From NCBI GenBank assembly GCA_020628865.1, contig JAHDEJ010000002.1, positions 200,643 through 259,733 on the forward strand: a DNA stretch of 59,091 nt, given 5' to 3'. The position numbers and the translations under genes were made by a program. Position 1 is the first letter of the stretch, and each line of letters starts with the position of its first letter. The DNA comes from Acidimicrobiales bacterium. Its GTDB lineage: Bacteria > Actinomycetota > Acidimicrobiia > Acidimicrobiales > SHLQ01. Of the stretch, positions 25,301-33,127 are shown in pieces. The notes under the pieces were generated by a model that searched no databases, was not told where the DNA came from, and worked only from the letters and a program-made list of their open reading frames with translations.

Positions 25301-26508
25301 CCGTCTGCGAGCTCCGCATCACCGATAACGCCGAGCGGGCCATCCCGCAGATCGGCGAGAAGTCGAGCGCCGTCGAGCGCAGCATGTTCGTCGAGAAGCT
25401 CCTGACATTCCGGTGCGAACTCGGACGAGCGGCCGACCGTCTCGATCGGCGGGGACCATGCGGCCCGGCCGGCACCCAGCCCGACCGTGAACGCGTCCGC
25501 ATGCGTCGGACGACGTTCCCACAGCCGCACGGACGGCAGGCCGGCACGTCGGTGCACCTCCGCAAGATGTGGTGCGATCGAGCGACGACGGGCACGCTCC
25601 TGTTCGTCCGCAGCGTGGAGCTCGCCGGCGAGGCGCTCCAGCCCGTCAGCGAAGGATTCCTGATCCTTCTCTCGTTCTGCGGCGACCCGGCGCCGGTTGG
25701 TCAGCCAACCGCTCAGCAACATCACGGGGGACAGCACGGCGAATAGTGCGTATCGCCAGCTGCCGAGCACCAGCACCATCACGATGCCGAAGAGGATTGG
25801 CGCAACGAGCGCGATGGGCGAGAAGAAGGGATTCGCCCGCTCCGGACGGGCATCCGGAACGACGATTGCGCTCGGGGCGACCGGACCCGTCTCCCGCGGC
25901 GGGCGATTGAGCAGTACCCGGCCGTTGTCGTCTGCGTGGATGGGATCGACGCCAACGGGACGGTCGCCGTCGGCGGGCGCCCCCAACCGAAGGTCGATCG
26001 ATCCGACTCGGACCGTCACGGGAAGCGCAAGCTCCGTGACCCCGTCGACCGGAACCTCCGTGGGGTCGCCATCGAGTCGCACCCAGGTGCCGTTTCGGGA
26101 TTCGAGATCCTCGATGGTCAGCCGGTCGGCGTCCAGGCGGATGACGGCGTGCCGGGACGAAACGGTCGGGTTGTCGAGCAAGATGTCGCTCTCGCGGTCA
26201 CGGCCGAGGACGATCACGTCGGTACCCGACAGCGACCGGAGCTGGCCGGCATCGGGCCCGGCCACCGCAGCGACCTCGACGGCCGCTGTCCCCCATGCGG
26301 TTTCGTCGCCATGGTCGATCACCGAGCCGTGCATCACCGGCGACTCCGACAGCGGGGTCGCCCGCTCCACCATCTGCCCGTCGACACGGATCGTGTGGCC
26401 CTCGGGGATCTGCAATGCGTCGGCGAGCTCACCGACCGTGCCGTGGGCGCGACCGTTTGCGACCGCGACCTGTCCCCCGATTCCCGCTCGCCTCGCCTCG
26501 ACCCACAT
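22354..26508 (-). CDS. FHA-FtsK/SpoIIIE ATPase of type VII secretion (EssC-like layout)
   Basis: A 1,384-residue membrane ATPase. Residues 1-80 form a ubiquitin- or FHA-like domain and residues 95-145 a clear FHA domain (VLGRDRESDILLD, SSRHA, SRNGTW). Two membrane helices follow at about 232-270, then an EccC-like N-terminal ATPase region and three FtsK-type ATPase domains. The first has a full Walker A (GTTGAGKSE, K646), Walker B VVVIDEF and ATQRP. The second (GGVGSGVST) and third (GPARSGRTT) lack the Walker lysine, as expected for substrate-binding modules. FHA domains before the helices are the EssC (Firmicutes) layout; mycobacterial EccC lacks them. ATG 26508 is preferred; GTG 26511 is also possible. 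No other secretion component is nearby. Confidence 0.85.
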   Translation of the reverse strand: MWVEARRAGIGGQVAVANGRAHGTVGELADALQIPEGHTIRVDGQMVERATPLSESPVMHGSVIDHGDETAWGTAAVEVAAVAGPDAGQLRSLSGTDVIVLGRDRESDILLDNPTVSSRHAVIRLDADRLTIEDLESRNGTWVRLDGDPTEVPVDGVTELALPVTVRVGSIDLRLGAPADGDRPVGVDPIHADDNGRVLLNRPPRETGPVAPSAIVVPDARPERANPFFSPIALVAPILFGIVMVLVLGSWRYALFAVLSPVMLLSGWLTNRRRVAAEREKDQESFADGLERLAGELHAADEQERARRRSIAPHLAEVHRRAGLPSVRLWERRPTHADAFTVGLGAGRAAWSPPIETVGRSSEFAPECQELLDEHAALDGARLLADLRDGPLGVIGDAELADGVLRSVIAQLCVHHGPADLSVVIVADQARLDSWRWARWLPHVRDSGDAVRILTPDVAVPLAAALEDGLEDGNNHHWLFVVDEISLVHERASTLRTLLASTGRGVLGLVVAPNEAQLPASVATIVDLQTPDGRMEVRRPAASTGNENGIADAMSMSTASSVARSMARWEDPEQPLGAGGVPSSVEAAEIFGVPRTPALISERWASADASGSLSTPLGLAADGRFDVDLVADGPHALVAGTTGAGKSELLRTWLLGLAHRYGPQDVVFVLIDYKGGAAFDALRNLPHVVGMVTDLDAHLAERALRSLESELRYRERALAAAAVSDVGDYRRAGSPGGPMPRLVVVIDEFATLRAELPNFVDALVGIAQRGRSLGVHLVLATQRPAGAVDANIRANTNLRIALRVQTDADALDVIDDRAAVDIPRSVPGRAWVRRGTGDLTLVQAALSSVPPLDERAPGVVVTPVSLGDGRAPRLPERARSTGGTVIEAAVAAMRAAGADRPPPRRPWLPDLPATIAPAAFEALEPLPDGIVPIVVGDDPDNQRRVALGWDPAAGSLAVMGGVGSGVSTTLCSVGNRLQHGVGGRVAWVFAADHGDGSLGPLRERPHVSCVLDPADDAGHLRLLDLVDDHLGERARSGDRGPLLVLLVDGIAGFVDRIDGAPGGVNAERLARIIRDGPALGVVFVAGASRPSDMPKALLASVRDRVVLSLADPLDLGVLGVRRQSLPAFLPGRALFGSGEMVAQVVDQRELAGPELAALPPSVAPLGDAIPLSTVGDVLVDAAGVHVPFAVDDRRREPASLRLRESEHALVAGPARSGRTTALRSLAIQMRRASADLVLVGVVAGDAGLISDGVDGPFDAGGTLAEVSGVLERAAAQTGRPWVVFVDDAERCADPDEVLHRLVRSAPAGLHVVASVRTNSSRSEWPRWLRSVRGSGVGLLLNADPVMDAELLGVRLPRGERTEVPGRGWLVHAGEATLVQVAQPD

Positions 26509-26581
26509 CACAACAGACAGAGAGTACGTGGTCACTCCCGGTGGGGAAAGCTCGAAATTTGACCACATGCCCACTTGGGGT

Positions 26582-26601
26582 GGGTGGGGCCAGCCCCACC
26601 C
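26582..26601. repeat. Perfect 9-base inverted repeat in the divergent ATPase/CrtA-like promoter region
   Basis: GGGTGGGGC and GCCCCACCC flank CA. It lies 76 bases before the CrtA-like start and 74 bases before the ATPase start. It may be an operator or leader hairpin. No clear promoter elements were found on the plus strand. Confidence 0.45.
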
Positions 26602-26676
26602 TCGTTCCTCCCGAGGCCTCCATTGTCCCCGTCGTCTTCGATCCGCACGCTGAAGGAAACGGCGAAAGGCACGGAC

Positions 26677-27393
26677 ATGCTCGCAACGATTCACCTGACC
26701 GACGGGTCGGCCACCGACTTCTGGAAGTCCACGGCACCCGAGCCGGGCGAGACCCCCGGCCTGATCAGCGCACAGAAGCTCACCGCTGCGCCGTTCACCG
26801 GCAAGACCGTCGGCATACCCGATCTCGGCCGCAACGGTTTCCTCGGGTTCTGGGAGAGTGACGAGGCGATCAGCGCCCACCTCGCCCGGCCCGAATCGGC
26901 CCCCCTCCGTGCGGGCTGGCACGTTCGATGCGTGCCCGTCCGTGCGTTGGGCCGCTGGCCCGGCCTGCCCGACGACATCGAGCGCAGCCCCGAGGTGACC
27001 TGGAACGGCCCGACCGTCGGACTGAGCATCGGCCCGGTCCGGGCCACCAAGGCGGTCGGGTTCAACCGCCTCAACACGCAGGTCGAACGACAGCTCCTGA
27101 CCTCACCCGGCGTGCTGTGGGCTTCCGGCATGTTCTGCCCACCCAACATGTTGTGCAGCCTGTCGTTCTGGGAGACCGCAACGCACCTCGAGGCGTTCGC
27201 CCGCAAAGGCGCCCACGCGGAAGCCATGCAGCGCAGCCTGGATCCGGACTTCGACCCGTCGCTTCCGAACGGCACGAAGTACTTCGGCACCGATCTCGCC
27301 TTCGCCCGGTTCCGGCCCTACCTCACCGCGGGATCGCTGGCCGGAGACAACCCGATCCCGGAGAACCTGTTCGGCGAACTCGTCACCGACTGA
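26677..27393 (+). CDS. CrtA-like (spheroidene monooxygenase family) protein
   Basis: A 238-residue protein resembling the spheroidene monooxygenase/CrtA-like family. Features are GRNGFLGFWESDEAI in the first half, TKAVGFNRLNTQVERQLLTSPGVL in the middle, and LSFWETATHLEAFARKGAHAEAM near the end, a ferredoxin-like duplicated dimeric barrel pattern. In phototrophs CrtA oxidises carotenoids using haem; no other carotenoid gene is present, so a different oxidation or haem-related role is as likely. ATG 26677 is chosen because AAAGG lies about seven bases upstream; a start at 26575 would include an inverted repeat. It overlaps the end of the convergent RNA methyltransferase gene by 11 bases. Confidence 0.65.
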   Translation: MLATIHLTDGSATDFWKSTAPEPGETPGLISAQKLTAAPFTGKTVGIPDLGRNGFLGFWESDEAISAHLARPESAPLRAGWHVRCVPVRALGRWPGLPDDIERSPEVTWNGPTVGLSIGPVRATKAVGFNRLNTQVERQLLTSPGVLWASGMFCPPNMLCSLSFWETATHLEAFARKGAHAEAMQRSLDPDFDPSLPNGTKYFGTDLAFARFRPYLTAGSLAGDNPIPENLFGELVTD

Positions 27394-28558
27394 GGCCGAC
27401 CACCGTCTCGATGTGGTTCGTGTCCGGGAAGGCATCGACCACTTCGACGGAATCCAACCCGTAGCCGGCCGCAACCAACAGGCCGACGTCGCGGCCGAGC
27501 GACCCGGTGTCGCAGCTGACCAGCACGAACCTGTCGGCCCGGCAGGCGTCGAGCGTGGCCACACCCTCAGCCCCCAACCCGGAGCGTGCCGGATCCGCGA
27601 TCACGAGGTCGGCGAGCACCGGATCCCATTGCTCGACCGGCAGGCCCACCACGGTCACGTGGTCGTCGAGGTTGTCGCGCGCATCGTCGGCCGAGCTTCC
27701 CTCACGTTCGATGGCCGTGACCGAGTGCGCCGAGGTTGCGACGGTTCCGGCGAACAGGCCGACCCCGCAATAGGCGTCCACCACGTGGCCCCCGTCGATC
27801 GGGCCCGCCGCGGCGGCGACGGCGTCGACGAGTGCTGTTGCGGCCGCCGGCCCGGCCTGGAAGAACGATCCGGCCGACACCTGCCACGTCCGCCCGCCGG
27901 CCTCTTCGGTGATGGTGCGGATGGCTCCGGCGTCCACCTCGGCACGTGTGATGAGATCCACGTCGATGGGAACCTCGACACCGTCGAGCGGGCCGGTCAC
28001 GACGGCAAGCCGCTCACCGCTGGCTTCGCTCACCCGAAGCATCACCTCGTCAGCCCCGTCGAAACGGCCGTCGCGAAGCAATGACTCGATGCCTTCGTGG
28101 GCGACCCGACACTCGGACGCGGGAATCACGTCGTGGCTCCACCGCCGTCGATATCCGGCGACGCCCTCGTGCACGGCAGCCCGCACCGTCGTTCGGTACG
28201 AGTGTTCGCGAGTGCCACGGAGGCCGACGTCCGGGAAGCTCTCGAGTCGGGCGATCCGGGTCAGTGCATCCTCCACCACCCGGCGCTTCATGTCGTGCTG
28301 CAGGTCCAGCGACGCGTGCGCCAGATCGCAGCCGCCGCATCCGGCCAACGCGGTCGCACACGCAGGTTCGATTCGGCCCGGCGCTGCCTCGAGCACCCGT
28401 CGGACCCGACCCTTCGCGAACCGTTTCTTCTGCACCTGCAGGTCCGCCACGACCGTCTCGCCGGGCAATCCGCCCTCGACGAAGACGGCCCGACCGTCGG
28501 CATCGCGGCCGACGGAGGCGCCCTGGCCGGAAGGAGCGTCCAAGTGCAGTTCGATCAT
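27383..28558 (-). CDS. TrmA/RumA-family RNA (uracil-5-)-methyltransferase
   Basis: A 391-residue class I SAM methyltransferase of the TrmA/RlmD group, which makes 5-methyluridine in tRNA or 23S rRNA. An N-terminal TRAM-like region (GASVGRDADGRAVFVEGGLPGE) is followed by an Fe-S cluster set ACATALAGCGGCD. The SAM-binding motif is VDAYCGVGLFA and DPARSGLG follows. The nucleophilic cysteine lies in VLVSCDTGSLGRDV and the C-terminal glutamate in HIETVVGL. ATG 28558 is chosen because TACGCT lies six bases upstream and the TRAM region follows. The RNA target cannot be told. It is divergent from rpe with 37 bases between the start codons. Confidence 0.82.
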   Translation of the reverse strand: MIELHLDAPSGQGASVGRDADGRAVFVEGGLPGETVVADLQVQKKRFAKGRVRRVLEAAPGRIEPACATALAGCGGCDLAHASLDLQHDMKRRVVEDALTRIARLESFPDVGLRGTREHSYRTTVRAAVHEGVAGYRRRWSHDVIPASECRVAHEGIESLLRDGRFDGADEVMLRVSEASGERLAVVTGPLDGVEVPIDVDLITRAEVDAGAIRTITEEAGGRTWQVSAGSFFQAGPAAATALVDAVAAAAGPIDGGHVVDAYCGVGLFAGTVATSAHSVTAIEREGSSADDARDNLDDHVTVVGLPVEQWDPVLADLVIADPARSGLGAEGVATLDACRADRFVLVSCDTGSLGRDVGLLVAAGYGLDSVEVVDAFPDTNHIETVVGLSR

Positions 28559-28564
28559 GTGGGC

Positions 28565-28588
28565 AGCGTACGCACGACCACGTAGCCT
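28565..28588. promoter_or_regulatory. Back-to-back -10 boxes of divergent leaderless genes (methyltransferase and rpe)
   Basis: The minus strand has TACGCT at 28570-28565, six bases before ATG 28558. The plus strand has TAGCCT at 28583-28588, seven bases before ATG 28596. Both promoters must fit within and beyond a 37-base gap, so each -35 region lies near or inside the other gene's start. Confidence 0.5.
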
Positions 28589-28595
28589 GCGGGCC

Positions 28596-29270
28596 ATGCC
28601 GCGCAAGATCGAGATCGTTCCGTCCGTCCTCCCCGCCGACTTCGCCAACCTCGGCGAGGAATGCCGTCGTCTCGGCGAGGCGGGCGTGGACCGCATTCAG
28701 TGGGACGTGATGGACGGCAACTTCGTCCCGAACCTGACGTTCGGACCGGACGTCATCGCGGCCTGCCGTCCGCATACCGATGTGCGGTTCGAGGCCCATC
28801 TGATGGTCGCCGACCCCGACCTGATGGCGAAGCAGTACATCGATGCCGGCTGCGACCTGCTCATCGTGCACGCCGAATCTGCCCAGCACTTGCATCGCAC
28901 CCTCGCGAACGTCGCCGACCTCGGCGGCAACGCCGCGGTTGCGCTGAACCCGTCGACACCGTTGAGCGAAATCGAACACGTTCTCGACCTGGTCGAGATG
29001 GTGCTCATCATGACGGTGAACCCGGGCTTCGGCGGCCAGGCGTACATCTCCACGATGGAACCGAAGATCGCAGCGTGCCGAGCCATGCTCGACGCAAGCG
29101 GGTACGACATCGACCTCGAGGTCGATGGTGGCATCAGCAAGGACACGATCGCCGGCGCGGCCGCGGCAGGAGCCAACGTCCTCATCTCGGGAAGCGCACT
29201 CTTCAAGTACCCGTCCCTCGCTGAAGGCGTTCAGGACCTCCGCTCCCGCGCCGAAGCCGCCCAAGCCTGA
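28596..29270 (+). CDS. rpe: Ribulose-phosphate 3-epimerase
   Basis: A 224-residue TIM-barrel enzyme, the normal length, interconverting ribulose 5-phosphate and xylulose 5-phosphate in the pentose phosphate pathway. The signature segments are complete: PSVLPADFANLGEE, WDVMDGNFVPNLTFG (metal-binding His is replaced in order by the family pattern; Asp present), FEAHLMV, TVNPGFGGQAYI, and LEVDGGIS with the catalytic Asp. ATG 28596 has TAGCCT seven bases upstream and no ribosome binding site. It is convergent with clpP, separated by two palindromic hairpins. Confidence 0.93.
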   Translation: MPRKIEIVPSVLPADFANLGEECRRLGEAGVDRIQWDVMDGNFVPNLTFGPDVIAACRPHTDVRFEAHLMVADPDLMAKQYIDAGCDLLIVHAESAQHLHRTLANVADLGGNAAVALNPSTPLSEIEHVLDLVEMVLIMTVNPGFGGQAYISTMEPKIAACRAMLDASGYDIDLEVDGGISKDTIAGAAAAGANVLISGSALFKYPSLAEGVQDLRSRAEAAQA

Positions 29271-29284
29271 CCCCTCACCCCACA

Positions 29285-29415
29285 AGGTGCCTGGCACCTA
29301 ACGACCGCTTAGGTGCCAGGCACCTAACGACGGGTGGTGGCGCGAATCGTTGCATTTGCGCGAAAACGCGCAAAGGGGCCTGGCACCTTTCGTGGTGAAA
29401 GGTGCCAGGCCCCTT
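29285..29415. repeat. Two palindromic hairpins of the GGTGCC(T/A)GGCACC family
   Basis: The first pair, AGGTGCCTGGCACCTAA (29285-29301) and its reverse complement (29309-29325), is identical to the pair near 10450 and also has a seven-base loop. The second pair (29373-29390 and 29398-29415) is a variant with GGGGCCTGGCACC and again a seven-base loop. Both lie between convergent rpe and clpP and could terminate both mRNAs. Confidence 0.85.
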
Positions 29416-29426
29416 GGGCGTTCGAA

Positions 29427-30029
29427 TCAGCTCATGTCGCCGCGGCGCTCGATCACGTGATCGATGATGCCGTACTCCTTGGCCTCGGCCGCGGTGAACC
29501 AGCGGTCACGATCCGAGTCGGCCTCGATCGTCTCGACGCTCTGACCGGTGTGATCGGCAATGAGTGCCTGCAGGAGCTTCTTGGTGTTGGCCATCTGCTC
29601 CGCCTGGATGGCGATGTCGGTGGCCTGGCCCTGCACGCCGCCGAGCGGCTGATGCATCATGATGCGAGCGTGCGGCAGCGCATAGCGCTTGCCCTTGGCA
29701 CCGGCACCCAACAGGAACTGGCCCATCGAGGCGCCAAGACCCATGCAGATCGTGCCGACATCCGGACCGACGAACTGCATCGTGTCGTAGATGGCCATGC
29801 CTGCGGTGACGGAACCACCGGGCGAGTTGATGTACAGCCAGATCGGCTTCTCCGGATCCTGACCCTCGAGGTACAGCATCTGTGCGGTGATGAAGTTGGC
29901 AATGTCGTCGTTGACGTCGGTGCCGAGGAACACGATCCGGTCTTTCAGCAGCCGGTTGTAGATGTCCATGCGGGACACGTCTTCGGTGATGCTGGCTGCG
30001 TACGCGGTTCCGGGGTTTTCGATGCCCAT
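29427..30029 (-). CDS. clpP: ATP-dependent Clp protease proteolytic subunit
   Basis: A 200-residue serine protease subunit that forms the barrel of Clp protease with ClpX or ClpC ATPases. The catalytic triad is visible: Ser in [11 protein letters not shown], His in [10 protein letters not shown] and Asp in [13 protein letters not shown]. The oligomerisation segment [17 protein letters not shown] is intact. Two adjacent ATGs occur at 30032 and 30029; AGGAG lies four bases before the second, which is preferred. Actinobacteria usually carry two clpP genes in tandem; only one is seen here, with no clpX beside it. Confidence 0.92.
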   Translation of the reverse strand: MGIENPGTAYAASITEDVSRMDIYNRLLKDRIVFLGTDVNDDIANFITAQMLYLEGQDPEKPIWLYINSPGGSVTAGMAIYDTMQFVGPDVGTICMGLGASMGQFLLGAGAKGKRYALPHARIMMHQPLGGVQGQATDIAIQAEQMANTKKLLQALIADHTGQSVETIEADSDRDRWFTAAEAKEYGIIDHVIERRGDMS

Positions 30030-30233
30030 CATTCTCCTGGCTCTCGGGTCTGTGACCCTCACACAACGCCTGTGCGCTGCGTGCATTCCGGTCGATTGGT
30101 GAATGTTCAGGGTACCGAGTCCGGCCGGGGGTAGGTGCGACCGTGGCGCCCTGAACTCATTCCCCATCGGCAGGTGGCCGCACGGAGTGAAATCGCCCGC
30201 GACCAAGACTGGGTTCACCACCGCCCGGGGTTG

Positions 30234-30239
30234 TAGTGT
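30234..30239 (+). promoter_or_regulatory. Possible -10 box (TAGTGT) of the tRNA-Leu/GGDEF-EAL transcript
   Basis: TAGTGT ends 12 bases before the tRNA, with no clear -35. The position would give a short precursor 5' end for RNase P to trim. Confidence 0.35.
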
Positions 30240-30251
30240 GCGTGTTGGACT

Positions 30252-30335
30252 GCGGACGTGGCGGAACTGGCAGACGCGCCAGGTTTAGGTCCTGGTGCCC
30301 GAAAGGGCATGGGGGTTCGATTCCCCCCGTCCGCA
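30252..30335 (+). tRNA. tRNA-Leu (anticodon TAG)
   Basis: A class II tRNA of 84 bases. The acceptor stem GCGGACG pairs with CGTCCGC. The anticodon stem CCAGG/CCTGG holds the loop TTTAGGT with anticodon TAG at 30286-30288. A long variable arm TGCCC-GAAA-GGGCA and a standard GGTTCGATTCC T-arm follow. The discriminator is A. CCA is not encoded and must be added after processing. Confidence 0.96.
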
Positions 30336-30346
30336 CGGACCGAGCA

Positions 30347-33127
30347 ATGACAGAGCAGAACCCGAACACCCAACCAAATCCAGATGTGGTGCAGGATCTG
30401 CTCCGCAGCGCCCCCTTCGGCATCCTCGCTGCCGACACGGTGGGCCGGATCACGGCGTCCAACGAGGCGGCGGCCGCACTGGTCGGCCGGACGCCGGAGG
30501 CACTGGTGGGATCGCATCTGGTCGACCTGCTCGCCGATACCGGCGACGCGCCATTGCTCGACGAGACGGTGCGCACCGCCGCCGGCGGGAACCAGGTGCG
30601 GCGGACCTTCCAGATTTCGGCCAACGGCGTGCTGCGCTCGATCGATCTGCAGTGCTGGTCAGAGGTGGCCGGCGACGGCACCCGGTCGGTGCTGGCCATG
30701 CTCGAACCCGCCGCCGCCGACGATCAGCTCAAGCAGGTCACTGCGCTGATCGCCCGGTCGCCGAGCGGCATGGCGCAGTTGGCCGCGGACCTCACCATGG
30801 TCGACGTCAACGAGCGTTGGTCCGAGATCACCGGGCAGTCCACAGCGGAGGCGCTCGGACTGGGCTGGCTGAGCCGGGTGGACGAGGACGGACGGGCCGA
30901 CTTCATCGATGCCCTCGCCGCCTCGCTCGCGGCAACCGAGGGCATCCGGGGACGCCTGCGGATCCTGACGCCCGACGGCCACTATCGCTGGCTCGAGATC
31001 AGCACCACTCCCCTCGATGCACCGGCCGGCGCGCTGCTGTCGTTCGAGGACACGACCGACGATCAGGACGCTGCCCGGCGGGCCGAGGAGCTCTCACGGG
31101 TGCTCGAAGCGACGAAGGACCTCGTCGGCATCCTGTCCGCCGATGGCACGTCGCTCGTCTGGTTGAACGACACATTCGGCCACTTCCTCCCCGAGGAAGC
31201 GCTGTCCACCCCGTTCGTTCAGCATCTCGATCACTACTCCCAGTCCCAGTACGTGGCCACCGCCCTCCCGGCCGTCCACCAGTCGGGCAGCTGGCGGGGC
31301 GAACTGAACGTGATCCGCTCCGACGGTCAGCTCACGCCGATGTCGACGATGCTCGTGGCGCACCTCGACGACTCGGGTGCAGCCGAAGCGATCTCCATCG
31401 TCGCCCGCGACGTCAGCGACATCCGCGATGCCCAAGCGCTCGTCGCCGCTTCCGAGACCCGCATGGCGGCGCTCGTCGAGCATGCGTCGGACCTCGTCGT
31501 GCTCATCGATCGGGCCGGCACAGTCATCTACGCCTCCCCCGCCGTCGAGCGGGTGCTCGGCCACCCGCCGGGGAGCCTGGACGGTGTCGACGTACTCGAG
31601 CTGGTGCATCCGGAGGACCTGCAGGACGCCTACGAGATGGCGGCCAGCATCACCGACGGAACCGGCGAGTCGCGCACGTCCCAGCTGCGCATCGCCCACG
31701 GCAACGGCGCCTACCGACACCTCGAAGTCGTAGCCAACAACCTGCTCGACAACCCGGCCGTCGGTGGCATCGTCCTCAACGCGAAGGACGTGACCGACCA
31801 GGTCGAGGCGGCCGCCCAACTCGAAGAGCGAACCTTCCACGACGACCTCACCGGCCTGCCGAATCGGGCGCTGCTCGTCGAGCGCATGCGCGAAGCCCTC
31901 CGCCGGGCTCGCGAACGTCGCCTGCTCGTCGGGCTCCTGTTCCTGGATCTCGACCGGTTCAAGGTCGTCAACGAATCGCTCGGCCATTCGGCCGGCGACG
32001 AGCTGCTGTCCGAGGTGGCGTCCCGCATCGAGGACGTCATCCGACCCGGCGACACGGTCGCCCGACTCGGCGGCGACGAGTTCGCCGTCGTGATCGGCGA
32101 CATGCTGCGGCGCGGCGACGCCGTGGTGGCAGCGCGCCGCCTCCGCAAGGCGCTCACCCAGCCGATTCGCGTCGGCGACGACAACACGGTCATCACCACC
32201 TCGATCGGCATCGCCATCGCCGAAGGCAACGAGGACCCCAACGATCTGCTCCGCGACGCCGATACGGCTCTCTACCGGGCGAAGGAGAAGGGACGCGACG
32301 TCGCCGTCGTGTTCGACGATCACCTTCGCGACAAGGCCGTGCGCCGGCTCGAGCTCGAGCGGAAACTGCGCCGAGCCATCGACACCGACAATCTGGTCGT
32401 GCACTACCAGCCGGTGCTCGACGTTGCGTCCGGCCGACTCGCCGGTGCCGAGGCACTCGTGCGGATTCGCAACGAGGACGGCTCCGTCATCATGCCCGGC
32501 GAGTTCATCGACGTCGCCGAGGACTCCGGGCTCATCGCCCACCTCGGCCATCAGGTGCTGGTGAAGGCGATCCGTCAGACCGCCGAGTGGACGCACCTGC
32601 ACGTGCCGGGCCAGGACCCGCTGTCCATCGCCGTCAACGTGTCAGCCCGACAGCTCACCGACCCGTCGTATCCGGATCAGCTCGCCGCCGAGCTTCAGAG
32701 CGCGGGCCTCGCTCCAACCCAACTCTCGCTCGAGCTCACCGAGAGCGCGCTGATCGACGGCAACCCGACGACCGAACGATCGCTGCTCAAGCTGCGAGAC
32801 CTCGGCGTGCGCATCGGCCTCGACGACTTCGGCACCGGGTTCTCGTCACTCGCCTACCTCAAGCGATTCCCGATCAGCTTCCTCAAGGTGGACAAGAGCT
32901 TCGTCGGCGGCCTCGGCTCTGACGAGAACGACTCGGCAATCGTCCGAGGCACCATTGCGCTGGCACACGGACTCAACCTTCGGGTCGTGGCCGAGGGCGT
33001 GGAGACGGAACGCCAACTCGAGCTCCTCGCCGAGCTCGACTGCGATCTCGTGCAGGGCTACCTGTTCTCGAAGGCGGCATCGCCCGACGAGTTCCGCACC
33101 TACCTCGGCATGCGCTGGAACAATTAG
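30347..33127 (+). CDS. PAS(x4)-GGDEF-EAL cyclic-di-GMP signalling protein
   Basis: A 926-residue soluble signalling protein. Four PAS-like sensor segments lie at about residues 14-120, 130-240, 250-360 and 370-490, followed by a GGDEF domain (about 495-650) and an EAL domain (about 665-920). The GGDEF active site is intact (LGGDEFAV, about 575) and a product-inhibition site RPGD lies exactly five residues before it. The EAL domain keeps GAEALVRI, the loop DDFGTGFSSL and KVDKSFV, so both synthesis and breakdown of c-di-GMP are possible. No membrane helix is seen. The ATG lies 11 bases after the tRNA 3' end with no ribosome binding site. The stop overlaps that of the convergent rdgB by three bases. 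Confidence 0.9.
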   Translation: MTEQNPNTQPNPDVVQDLLRSAPFGILAADTVGRITASNEAAAALVGRTPEALVGSHLVDLLADTGDAPLLDETVRTAAGGNQVRRTFQISANGVLRSIDLQCWSEVAGDGTRSVLAMLEPAAADDQLKQVTALIARSPSGMAQLAADLTMVDVNERWSEITGQSTAEALGLGWLSRVDEDGRADFIDALAASLAATEGIRGRLRILTPDGHYRWLEISTTPLDAPAGALLSFEDTTDDQDAARRAEELSRVLEATKDLVGILSADGTSLVWLNDTFGHFLPEEALSTPFVQHLDHYSQSQYVATALPAVHQSGSWRGELNVIRSDGQLTPMSTMLVAHLDDSGAAEAISIVARDVSDIRDAQALVAASETRMAALVEHASDLVVLIDRAGTVIYASPAVERVLGHPPGSLDGVDVLELVHPEDLQDAYEMAASITDGTGESRTSQLRIAHGNGAYRHLEVVANNLLDNPAVGGIVLNAKDVTDQVEAAAQLEERTFHDDLTGLPNRALLVERMREALRRARERRLLVGLLFLDLDRFKVVNESLGHSAGDELLSEVASRIEDVIRPGDTVARLGGDEFAVVIGDMLRRGDAVVAARRLRKALTQPIRVGDDNTVITTSIGIAIAEGNEDPNDLLRDADTALYRAKEKGRDVAVVFDDHLRDKAVRRLELERKLRRAIDTDNLVVHYQPVLDVASGRLAGAEALVRIRNEDGSVIMPGEFIDVAEDSGLIAHLGHQVLVKAIRQTAEWTHLHVPGQDPLSIAVNVSARQLTDPSYPDQLAAELQSAGLAPTQLSLELTESALIDGNPTTERSLLKLRDLGVRIGLDDFGTGFSSLAYLKRFPISFLKVDKSFVGGLGSDENDSAIVRGTIALAHGLNLRVVAEGVETERQLELLAELDCDLVQGYLFSKAASPDEFRTYLGMRWNN

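Noticed and set aside
23422-25746. 774-codon plus-strand open frame opposite the FHA-FtsK ATPase
   Set aside because: Composition is His/Arg-rich without domains; the opposite strand has clear ATPase motifs.
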